IMG/VR virus record: IMGVR_UViG_3300030419_006925
Location: 1 to 64,000 of that record
DNA from: a virus
Direction: 5' to 3' (one strand)
Length of the DNA: 64,000 bases
A program made the translations under genes and the position numbers. The notes beneath the pieces are model-generated. The model saw nothing but the letters and a program-made list of their open reading frames with translations. It had not been told where the DNA came from and did no database searches. Below, one piece after another: positions 35,069 through 45,200 of the stretch (within the stretch, counting starts at the first letter, position 1; each line of letters opens with the position of its first letter).

Positions 35069-37016
35069 AGTCTTCTACTCTAAATTTGAATATTTCGTTT
35101 TGTTCTTGCCAAGATGACAATCCTGAGTCATAGAAAGATAGCTTAAGTCCATATTCGTATCCCGGCTCTAATAAGCTCATATCCAAATCAAAATAATTCC
35201 CAGACACATCATAAGACAATATAGTATTAAGGTCTGAGCCTGTGCCGTGAGAAAGGGCCTCGTAGCCGTCAAGAGTCCTAAAGACCCTGTAAGATGCACT
35301 CTGAATTGCTACAATCTGTGGGGTTGCGGTTGCCTTGCTGTAAATCGATGGGTTCCAATTCTTTTCTCTAATGTAGACATTAAATCTCGCTATCTGATCT
35401 CGCATATAGCTGTTTTGTAAATTGGTAACGTTGATATAATAGGTCGGCTCTCTCCGGTTGTCTCCCGCGGACATAACTATCGGCTTAACCGAGCCCGTAA
35501 AATACTGTGTAACGGAGCCTGAGCCTCTTGCGGTGCCATCATCATGCCAAACATCATAAACAGTATCTAACGTGACTGTGGCTGATTTAGTGAGCGCCAC
35601 TGAGCAGGTATAGATGCCCGTGGAGATCCATCCGCCGGTCATGACAGTATCATTGTTGTACATCACAAGCCTATCTCCGTCTGGAGCCGTGTCGTTGCTT
35701 GAGCCAGAATATAGACTAACAAAGATGTACTCTTTGCCAATGTTCGGTATATCTCTTAGACTACCTCTAACATAGTTGTAAAGATACAGCGTATTTAGAT
35801 TGTCATCTGGGCCGGCCAAAGAGCTACTAAAATAGAAATTACCTCTATCATCTCTTTTTACATCCGTGTTCCAGCGGGCCTCAAGACACGGGCGTTTGAA
35901 AAAATATTGACTTCCTCGACCGAAGAAGCGCTTGGTATAATATGATTTTTTAGATCCGCTTGGGTTATGAATCACACTACCAGAGTTCTTGCCAGTAGAA
36001 TGAGAAAAGTAGGCCTCATAACTAGCGGAAAGCCTAACACCGACACCATAGTTTGTTACTGTGCCAGCGATCCAATCTTCGACCAAGGAGGTGATATCTA
36101 CCTCTACATCTTCCAATCCTGTAGAGAATGACTGAACGTAAGACGGCGAATCGGCATAGTCACCACCAACATTTTTCCAAGGTCCATCGCCCCCCGAGTA
36201 GTGATAGCCGCCAGAGCTTGCCATGGTTACGACACTGTCGTCAATGCCAGTCCCGGTCACGTTAAGTGAACTGTTCTTGTTGCCCCCTAATCCGGCGGCG
36301 GTCTGAGTCAACGTAACAGTTGCACTAGATGCAGAGGCTGATACATTTAAAGAACCGGCATCGTTTGCTGCATTGACTGCCGCGGCTATATTTGTGGCAA
36401 ATTGGGAGGCGTTACTGTTGGCATTTCCAAAGGCTATTTTTGTAGCCGTGGATGTAGAGAGAGAGTTATCAATAGTAAACGTTACAGAGTTGCCTGCGAC
36501 GTCAGTAATAACCAAAGTTCTGGTGTTTGCTTGGCCTGCGGTTTTGCTTAGGGCGGTCAACGTTGCGGTAGCATTCTGGCTATTTCCATTTGCATTTATC
36601 CAGTTTGAGCCAGTACCATTGTTTGTTTTGTCTCTATAGTTTTCTAAATCAAGACCGTCTCCCTCTTCCCATTGATTAGTTACAGGCTGTACAAACAATT
36701 TATAATCTTTGGGAACAGTTTTTGTAGTTCCAGCCGAATACATTCTCAAATACCAACTAACGCTTCCACTTGCTGGTATTTTTCCCGCTGTGCGATCTGA
36801 TGACATTGTGCTTGTTGGGAATTTTATCAAAATTCTTGATAATTCTTGGGAACCGGTGGAAGTGGAGGCGCTTATTTCTTGGCGGGCCCAGATTGAATAA
36901 ACTTCCAAAATATCTGCCTCACCCGCATTTGAACCAGTTGCTCTCTTTGTTAAATTTGAATAATAAGTGTTGACTATTGTATTATCTGCATCAGCAACGT
37001 ATCGTTTTGTGCCCAT
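35058..37016 (-). CDS. Tail-type protein with DNRLRE-like fold split by an inserted beta domain
   Basis: 652 residues, ATG at 37016 overlapping the previous stop (TAATG). The N-terminal part (RYVADADNTIVNTYYSNLTK, then SRILIKFPTS) and residues about 280-370 (VDITSLVEDWIAGTVTNYGV, then GVRLSASYEA) are the two halves of a DNRLRE-like beta-sandwich as found in adhesins and phage tails. Between them, residues about 148-270 form a Thr/Ala/Ser-rich repeat-like domain (ATLTALSKTAG, TIDNSLSTSTATKIAF, ATNIAAAVNAAND) resembling phage tail beta repeats. The C-terminal third has further beta segments. Its position right after the gp6-like baseplate gene and before the LamG giant suggests a linker or fibre-attachment protein. 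Confidence 0.72.
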   Translation of the reverse strand: MGTKRYVADADNTIVNTYYSNLTKRATGSNAGEADILEVYSIWARQEISASTSTGSQELSRILIKFPTSTMSSDRTAGKIPASGSVSWYLRMYSAGTTKTVPKDYKLFVQPVTNQWEEGDGLDLENYRDKTNNGTGSNWINANGNSQNATATLTALSKTAGQANTRTLVITDVAGNSVTFTIDNSLSTSTATKIAFGNANSNASQFATNIAAAVNAANDAGSLNVSASASSATVTLTQTAAGLGGNKNSSLNVTGTGIDDSVVTMASSGGYHYSGGDGPWKNVGGDYADSPSYVQSFSTGLEDVEVDITSLVEDWIAGTVTNYGVGVRLSASYEAYFSHSTGKNSGSVIHNPSGSKKSYYTKRFFGRGSQYFFKRPCLEARWNTDVKRDDRGNFYFSSSLAGPDDNLNTLYLYNYVRGSLRDIPNIGKEYIFVSLYSGSSNDTAPDGDRLVMYNNDTVMTGGWISTGIYTCSVALTKSATVTLDTVYDVWHDDGTARGSGSVTQYFTGSVKPIVMSAGDNRREPTYYINVTNLQNSYMRDQIARFNVYIREKNWNPSIYSKATATPQIVAIQSASYRVFRTLDGYEALSHGTGSDLNTILSYDVSGNYFDLDMSLLEPGYEYGLKLSFYDSGLSSWQEQNEIFKFRVEDYEY

Positions 37017-38812
37017 TATCTAACCGTTCCTTTAATATCCGTTTCAGGAAATTTAATTTCTGCGATTGCATTTTGAGGAATTATGAGATAATCTCCTTCT
37101 GGTGATAAATTTTTATTTATGTCGATTGTTGCACTTGAGTAATTCGTCCCTGTTTTGCTAACAAATTTTGCCTTGATCACATCCAACACACCATCAACTT
37201 CTTTTAAGATCGAGTAGATATCGCTTATGTATAGTGGCTCTCCAATAAAAAGCTTAGTATCAAAATGTTCTCGCAACGACTCAACACACTTGTCGAGTGT
37301 GGTGTATTTATCGCTGCCCGGAAGGGCTTTTATCATAAACTGTATTCCCAAATTAACAATAAACGGATCTATTATATCAATAGTGTCATTCAACATTCTA
37401 TATTGATTTAACCAGACTTTTAAATTCTTCTTAATTGTAGAATTTGTTTTGGTCAAGTTTCCAAATGAATCTTCTGACACAACATACATATTTAAATTTC
37501 TTTTTTGGGAATCAGCATCTTTTTGTACAGAAACTCTCTTAATTGAACCAAATTTAGCTGGCATTCTATATGCCAAATTTTCATAATCTGCTTGTGTTAC
37601 TGCTCTGTTTTGAGTTGGGAAGGTGTCGAAAATTCTTTGCTTAATTTCTTCTGAATTGGGATTGGTCACGTCGCCAACTATGGGAGTTTCATTGTATACC
37701 TCAACCGTGCTTGTAATTGTATCAATTATCTCCTCCGACAGTCTAGAGCGTTCTTCGAATTCAAGCTCGACACTATTGACGGTCGTTATCTGGCCGGATG
37801 CGGCGTTTGAATTTCTCGGATTTGAAGTGCGAAGATTTATGGTTAAGGTGGTATCTTGTGGTACTATTCCAAAACTTTCATTTTTTGATAATTTTGTGGG
37901 ATCAAAAGTTGTGTCTGTGACATAGGTTTTTCCGAATATATCCATGGAGACGTTTTGCGGATCGGAAACTACATTTGATTCTCCTGATTTGCCGCTTCCA
38001 AATTGCAAAAATGTACTTAAAGTGTCTCTCTCAACGGTAAATTTTCTTGAAACCAAAAATGGCTTTAATATGGATGGAACATAATCATTCCTATGATTAT
38101 CGTTTCTAAATTCTTTAAATACCATATCTTGTGCTAAGTAATCTACTTCAAAATACTCATTTCCTTCGGAATCGTACACTGAGATGATCTCTGACACGTT
38201 TGCAGTGTTAAGTTTAACTTTTTTGAACCTCTCGTAAGCGCCCACCTTAAGTTGCTCGGTCTTAAATATTCCAGAAACAACTGGGCCATACGCTTTTATT
38301 GCATAATAAGTTGGAGAGCCGGTATTAGAATCGGTTCTAGCCACTACAACTGGATATTTTGGATCTGCAAAATCGATGTTTTCCGTTAGCACAAAGTTTA
38401 GGCCCGCTTCGCTAGAGAAGGAGGCGCCGCGTTTTAAAATGGGGAGATATTTTCCATCTGGACCAAGAGATGTTTGAGATGCTGGTACAATTATATAAAT
38501 CGCAACGGTACCGTAGGTCGAGGGCCGGCCAGTATATTTATAACCTAGAGCGCGGCCATGGCGGAGCACATTATTAAATTGATACGCTGTGTCTAGGAAC
38601 GACTCATTCACATTGTAATCTAAATAGAACGACAACTGATCCCCTACGTAAGAAACTGCGTCGATCATGAGGGAACCAAACGAAGCTTCGCTAAAATCTT
38701 GGAAAGAGTCGGGATATAACCTTTCTGCTATCTGTAGTAGATCTCTTCTGATAGAAGAATATTCCCTACTAGTATAATTGATTGGCATTATTTTCTTTTG
38801 ATTTTTTGGCAT
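37016..38812 (-). CDS. Baseplate wedge protein, gp6 / baseplate J-like
   Basis: 598 residues with GGGAG upstream of the ATG. The N-terminus (INYTSREYSSIRRDLLQIAE, then FGSLMIDAVSYVGDQLSFYL and DYNVNESFLDTA) is the typical opening of T4 gp6-like and J-like baseplate wedge proteins. The middle AVTQADYENLAYRMPAKFGS and the closing region (SDIYSILKEVDGVLDVIKAK) are also typical. In contractile phages this protein forms the ring of the baseplate that triggers sheath contraction. Gene order gp25-like then gp6-like matches other myoviruses. The length is close to T4 gp6. It is coupled to the downstream DNRLRE-like gene. Confidence 0.9.
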   Translation of the reverse strand: MPKNQKKIMPINYTSREYSSIRRDLLQIAERLYPDSFQDFSEASFGSLMIDAVSYVGDQLSFYLDYNVNESFLDTAYQFNNVLRHGRALGYKYTGRPSTYGTVAIYIIVPASQTSLGPDGKYLPILKRGASFSSEAGLNFVLTENIDFADPKYPVVVARTDSNTGSPTYYAIKAYGPVVSGIFKTEQLKVGAYERFKKVKLNTANVSEIISVYDSEGNEYFEVDYLAQDMVFKEFRNDNHRNDYVPSILKPFLVSRKFTVERDTLSTFLQFGSGKSGESNVVSDPQNVSMDIFGKTYVTDTTFDPTKLSKNESFGIVPQDTTLTINLRTSNPRNSNAASGQITTVNSVELEFEERSRLSEEIIDTITSTVEVYNETPIVGDVTNPNSEEIKQRIFDTFPTQNRAVTQADYENLAYRMPAKFGSIKRVSVQKDADSQKRNLNMYVVSEDSFGNLTKTNSTIKKNLKVWLNQYRMLNDTIDIIDPFIVNLGIQFMIKALPGSDKYTTLDKCVESLREHFDTKLFIGEPLYISDIYSILKEVDGVLDVIKAKFVSKTGTNYSSATIDINKNLSPEGDYLIIPQNAIAEIKFPETDIKGTVR

Positions 38813-38826
38813 TTAAAGTTCTCTCC

Positions 38827-39195
38827 CTAAATAGTAAATTCCAGCATTTCAGTTATACCGATATCTGGTATACCATAAGTTAGTGCGATGCCCAAGGTGT
38901 TGCTGTCTGCTCCAGCGGCACTAAACTGTATGTTGATCACTGAAACTACAGGCATAAATTTATTTATTTGCTCTCTTATTCTTGTCTCTATCATTACATA
39001 TGTTTGAGAGCCAAAATTTTGAAACAGAAAATTTCTTAAACCAACACCAAACTCCGGCTCCATGACTCTTTCGCCGGGGGCTGTTAAAATCAACATCTTA
39101 AGATTCTGCCTGACGAGTGCTCTAAAATTTTTTATCATAGTAAAGCCGTCGATCGAATTTTTAGTAATCGGTAGTGCTACTCCAAATGAAGACAT
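38827..39195 (-). CDS. Baseplate wedge protein, GPW/gp25 family
   Basis: 122 residues with a strong AGGAGG site before the ATG. MIKNFRALVRQNLKMLILTA, PGERVMEPEFGVGLRNFLFQ and IREQINKFMPVVSVINIQF are the conserved elements of the GPW/gp25 family: an N-terminal helix, the E-P-E-F-G-x-G-L core and the closing strand. gp25 sits in the inner baseplate and starts sheath polymerisation in contractile tails. Its presence is the clearest single sign that this is a contractile-tailed phage. The length is normal. It directly precedes the gp6-like gene in transcription order. Confidence 0.95.
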   Translation of the reverse strand: MSSFGVALPITKNSIDGFTMIKNFRALVRQNLKMLILTAPGERVMEPEFGVGLRNFLFQNFGSQTYVMIETRIREQINKFMPVVSVINIQFSAAGADSNTLGIALTYGIPDIGITEMLEFTI

Positions 39196-39244
39196 TTTTT
39201 AGAACCTCCTAATAAATAGCTGCTTTAATTATTTGTGCACCGAA

Positions 39245-42200
39245 CTATCCCGGGCCATCACACATATTGCCTTTGGCGTCGTAAGGAGTGGAGCGCAACT
39301 TCCGGCGTTGCCACCAAGAAAGCAGGCCGGCGCCGGGAGACGGCATTATTCTTGCTCTCATATTTCTTAAGAAGATCTTTGCTGCTCCTTCGCTATAATT
39401 ATCGCCCGGCTTCCAACTGCGGGAGTTGTAATATGCTCGGAACATTTTCTTAATTCTTGCTTTTGAATTCCTCAAAAGCAGGCGATCCCAGTTGTCCCAC
39501 TCTTTAACAAATAGGCCACCGAAAAAGCCGGGTTGGCGATTGTAGTACTCTTGCCACCCTTCTGCACCATATGTGCCACTCTTTTTCATGTCATAGGTAA
39601 TGGTATCGAGCGTATATGTTTCTCCAAAAATTGGCCACCAGAACGGAGATCTTCCCGTGATCTCTCCCTCGACTTCGTGCAAGTACGCTATCATTCCCGG
39701 CTTAGCTCTAATTCCATAGTGCTTCGGTGAGTCGCTCACATCAATCCAATCTTCGATATTACTACTATCAACAAAAATCTCATCAAGCAGTGGCACGCTT
39801 GTGGTTGGAACCCATCTGGTTGCGTCTCCGGGGCCCACTGTTACCTCGCCGATTGATGACAAGAATCCCATATCGTTATACAGTGCCAAAATTGCTGTTA
39901 CCTTTTTCATCGAGAAAATATAGCTTGTCATTACCTTATACTTTGCATCATTTTTGAGCATATTGAGCAAACAGAACAATAACTTGCTGTTACCCGTAAA
40001 TGACTGAGTTTCACCGATTAATAAGTCCAGTGCATCTACCGAAACCGTTGTTACTAGAACCTTGGATGTTCCATAGTAAAAGTTGATACCATATTGAACT
40101 CCCATCTTGCCTTCAATGCCGACAACCTCATTATCTTTGTTGGTAACGGTCTTCATTGTTCCGGGATATACATCAGAAATTCTCAAATCGTGGTCATTTG
40201 ACATAATTATGCTTAGGGCGTCACCAACTTTGTGTTGTTCCCCGTTGATACTTATAAACTTTTCTATTGCGAAGAAATTGGTTGTTGTTGGGGTTGCTTC
40301 GCTCAGATCTGGGATGTCTCCTATTGGCATAAATTCTTCGGCCACACCGGTGGGGGATTGAGGACCGGTTCGTTCTCTACCGGGTACATTTTTATTGCTA
40401 CCCTCTGTTCCTGCATCTTTAATTGCCTTCGCGTCGGTGCGCTGTACAGTTCTTTTTATCGTTCCAACATCAACTGATTTGGCGACCGGTCGCAACAAGT
40501 CTACGTTCAAGTCATTTGGGTTGTGTAATTCTTCGCCAGTATAAAACATCTTGTCGCCGGCCTCATCAACTTGAGAATGGAAATACCCAACGTAATCATC
40601 GCCAAAGTCAAATCCATTATTCGGATCGTTGTCTTGTGCTATTCTCCATTCGCCGCCAGAGGTATAAAAAACGTCGGGCTTATCGGGGTCCACGGGTGCA
40701 GGATCGTAGAGTTCCCTAAATTGCTCAACAAGTTTGTAATCAAATATCTGCAACGGATCACCTGCAGTGGGGCAGAGGTTCATGAACAACCAATAATCCA
40801 AATCAAAGATGTCTGGTACGAATCCGTTGGCAGCCATATTGTCAACTAGTTTTTCGCCCATAACATTCAATTGTATTTTGACCAGTTCTGTCAATATCAG
40901 CTTTGCTTCTTCTTCCAGCATCTGCACTGCTTCAAAATTCTCATCTCGACGATAACCTTGAAGAGTCTGGAAAAAACCAGCATCACCAGCTAATTTTGCA
41001 TCCCAAAGACTTTGAACATATTTAGACTTTTTCTTGCCGGTTTCCACATCTTTATAGCGCATATTGTATGCTTCTCTAAAAGGGTAGCCGTATTCTTGTT
41101 GAAAATCATTAATAATATCCATAGCTTCTTGAATTGGCGGCGTGGGCACAACTGTCTGTTCCTCATCGACCAAAAATTTATAATACTGAACCGATTGCTC
41201 AAGGAATCCATACCAGAACATATCATCCTTAAAGGGATTAAACGATTCCCAAAATGCAGATTGCACATCTTTGAATCCTTCCTCCATATGTTCTACTATG
41301 TAGGCAGCAAAAATGTTGCTAAAGTTGTCTGGAAATTTTGGCATAATCTTGGAGAAGACTCCGATCGCCTTGAAAATATGAGTACTGGCATAGATTCTAA
41401 TCGCAGCATCTATAAGGCCCATCATTCCGGCCTTAGCTGGTCGATTCATAATTCGGTTAAACGGAACTTCTACTGCACAGTCAGGATTATTCTTTAATCT
41501 TGGATCTTCTTGCAGCAATGGGTATCTCTGATCGATCTTTCCTTTGATTTCCTCAAAATCGATCAGGTTTTGATTTCTCGGCTTACAAGGAGAGTATTCA
41601 GGGAAAAGCACCTGAGTAAATCCCATCCAGCCATCATATTTAAGTGGCTTAACATACAGAGGGGGGTTGGTGTAAGAACCTCCAAATTTTGATGGATCCA
41701 AATAAATGGCGCGCGCATTCTCAGCACCTCTCAGGTATTGATCATAGCTAATCCCAAGGATCATGTCATCATTGCTTGGGCCGCGGGTATATTCATTGCC
41801 AAACAAATCCACATCAGTAACACTAATTGAATCATAAGGATTTCCAGTTTCAGGATCGACATAATATAGATCCGACTTGGTCAGATAATCGTAATCCATT
41901 CCGTATTTCCATCCGGTCTCGTTTTCTCCAATTTCTTTGCAAAATCTCTTGAAAAGCTTCGTCATATAATCGTTGTAGTTATCGTACTCGGTCGCTATCG
42001 TCTGACCTGAAATATCTGCCAAGAGAGCTACTTGTGGTGGATATTGTTGATTTAAGACAGTCATAGCGCGAGCAAACTGTGGATAATCTGCCAAGGACAG
42101 ATCGGGCTCCACCGGCAAGTCTAATTTCTTAACCGGCTGGGCGTGGAACCCATTCAAACCCTCATCCACGGCTAAAAATTCAAACTCTCTTGCTCTTAAG

Positions 42201-45200
42201 ATCTCATCATCTAACTCCATGCCGCCGCCCGGCACAGAAGAAGGTTTCACAATCATAGAGAAAGGATACATAATGAGGTTAATAAGTGATTGAAGAGCCC
42301 AGCCAACAATAGGGACGTTTTCTATCCAATCCGGCAAGTCAAATGCATCATCTTTTTCATATTCAGAGCCAATATTTCCGCATAAAGGGTTTTCTATTTC
42401 AGCGCCAAAATTCATCTTCTCTTCAATCTTTACTCGAAGATTGTCATCAAATCTGTTTACATACTTTCCTTCCTCTTCAATTATATCTGAGAAGTAACAC
42501 TGAAGATCAAACCCCCAACTCCACGTGGATTCGCCACCTTCGTTACTGCCGCGGCCACAACCTTTTCGAAGACCAGCAGCATTATCTTTGAAGTTTAAAG
42601 AAATATCGGCACCATCAAGTTGCCAATGGGCGCCGGTTTCGCGGGAAGTGGGGCCCTTGCGGGCTCTTCGCGTTACAACTATCTTTTCGGCTGACATGTC
42701 CGCGCGAAGAGGGGTGTTATAGCCCATATCTGGAACTCTCAACAAATCGACGCCGGTGCCCATTACTGGATTAAAATCAAATTCGTCGAAATCGATCCTA
42801 AATCTTTTTTCGGGCATTACGCCATTCGTGGCCCTGAAATTTAATTTATCTTTCAGATCTTTTCCGCCTTTGCTGGTTTTGCCATAATGAGGGTTTTTTG
42901 TGCTCTCTCCCGCATTCAAAAACTGCCTCATCATCCACTCTCCCACATAATAAGGAAATTGTCCATGTTGGGAAGAAAAGCCTGCTCCGGGCTGGAGGAA
43001 CGAAAAGAATCCTGTGGCTGGCTCACCACCATTTGGCTGATTGGAGGCAAAGTTAACGTACGACTTATTATTCCATGCCTTTCTATGGTGTGCAGTCAAC
43101 GGATTTCCTTGTGTATCTGACATGACCATGTTGATAAATCCCCATCCGTCGTCGCCAACAAACAATCCGCCATTTCCAAGCATATCTTTTATGTAATCAA
43201 TCTCTAGCTGTTCAAAATCATTGCCCAAGGCAGCAGAGGTGACTGCTATTTGCTGCTCTGATTCGTATGGAACAAGGCCGTCATCACAACCGGGCGTAGA
43301 GACAAGAGGTGGCATATTATCTTCGATGTATTGTGGGATACCTTTTTGCATAATTGCACCCAAATCATCCAAATCATGAAGAAAACCCTCTCTCAAATTA
43401 CAATACATCTCCTGACATTGCTCTGGTGATGCTCGTCCTTCGAGCATTTCACATCTCAATTTTCTAAAATTCTCAAGCTCTTCCGTGTTTGCGCAAATTG
43501 ACGGATTAGCCGGCAGCGTTCTTGGATCTTCTCCTCCGGTTTGCTCCAGTTCTTCGGGAGTTGGTTCGCCGCGAGCAATGTCTCTCAACTGATCTCTGTA
43601 ATCTAGCGGGAATAAGTTACCAATATTTCCAAAGAGCGTTCCAAGAGAATTTTTATTTGGAAGTGCTTCTCTGAATTCGGGATATTCATATTCAATTAGC
43701 TGATCCGCTATTTCAAGCATTGCTGCGCTTGGATTTCCTAAAAAGGCATCTGAGATTTCTTGCCTAGTAACCGAGTTCGCAATATCTTCTGCAAATTGAA
43801 TAGTTCTAGATCTGTTGGCAAAGGCAGCACCGCCGGCACCAAGCTGGGCTACAATATCTACAATTGTATCTTCGACTTTCTTGTCATCAGCGTCTGGTCC
43901 ACAAATCGCTTCTTTGATTACCTCTGCGAACGTTGTCTTGCCTGACAGTACCGACGGTATTGCCATGGCCATCGCTCCCATGGTCTCAATTGCTTTACAT
44001 ATTGCATCACCAATCAATTCACAGATTTTAATAAACAGAAGCATCAGAATCTTCAATACCAATAGTTTAACGGCATATTTAATCGCTTCCCATAATAGTC
44101 GAGTAAGATCTTTTAGTTTCGGGATCCACCCAGCATAGTTTTCCATTCGGGGAAGGCGAATGTCGCTGATATCTCCACAGAAAATGTTGCCCAAACTCTT
44201 GATGAAGTCCCAGAAACTTGGATTAAACAATGGGGCCACTGGGCAATCCAACATTCCAATAAGAGATGCTATGATCTGGGCTCCGGGGAATTTGTTTAAC
44301 TCATCCAGCAGTGCAACAAGATTTTCTGAATAGTATTCCATGAGCGCTGCAATATAGGCTTGCATTAGTGCGTCAGTGTTCAATTCTTTATTGGCTTGAC
44401 CAGCAACATCAAATTGCTCGCCAATAGTTCTTCTAGTTTTTCCAGAGGGCGCGCCAGTGGGAGCACCCGGAACACCATAAAACTGGCCTTCCTTAGTTCT
44501 TCTTCTTTCGTCGTCAATAATCGCTTGATTTTCCCATGGCTTTGAGATACCTTGACCAGCAATTAAATTGGACACCTCTTGTGGAGTGCTCCCTGCAACA
44601 AAAATATCGCCGCTTTCCAATTTCTTAGCCGCCATTTCTCCCAATTCTGCTTGCGCTTCAGGGGGCAATCCAATAAATAAGTCTCCAAAATTTTCAATCG
44701 ACATGGCGTTTAGCGCGCTTTTGATCAAACTAGCCATGGCCTCCTCTAAAGTTAGGCCGGCCATCAAACATCTAATCGCATCCATCAACAAGTCGAAAAG
44801 ACCACATTTTTTAAGAGGCTCAAAACCATGGCGCCACAATTTATCTAACTGGCTCGCTGCTGGGCCAAATTTAGTTGTAGATGCCAAGACTATGGCGCAT
44901 ATCATCGTAAATGTGTTATCTGACTTTTCAAGTTCCTTGAAAGCTTGCATCTGGGCCATACCGTAAATGTTGGCTTTGTTTACGTCCTCTCCGTCGATTT
45001 GCAATCCCATATCGATTTCATCTGCTCTGATGCCATCAAATCCGACTTTACAGACATTCTTGTTAAATTTGTGAGCAATGACATCCGACAAGCTTAGTAT
45101 TTCATCAAGAATATCTTGACCGAGTTGTTTTCCTTCATTCGCTAGAGCATCGGCAATACAGCTTGCAACGGTCTTAGATTCGTCGTCAGCCTCTTCGTCA

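Noticed and set aside
39196-39244. Possible promoter or terminator in the 49-base gap before gp25
   Set aside because: No -35/-10 pair at suitable spacing and no hairpin with a T-run could be seen.
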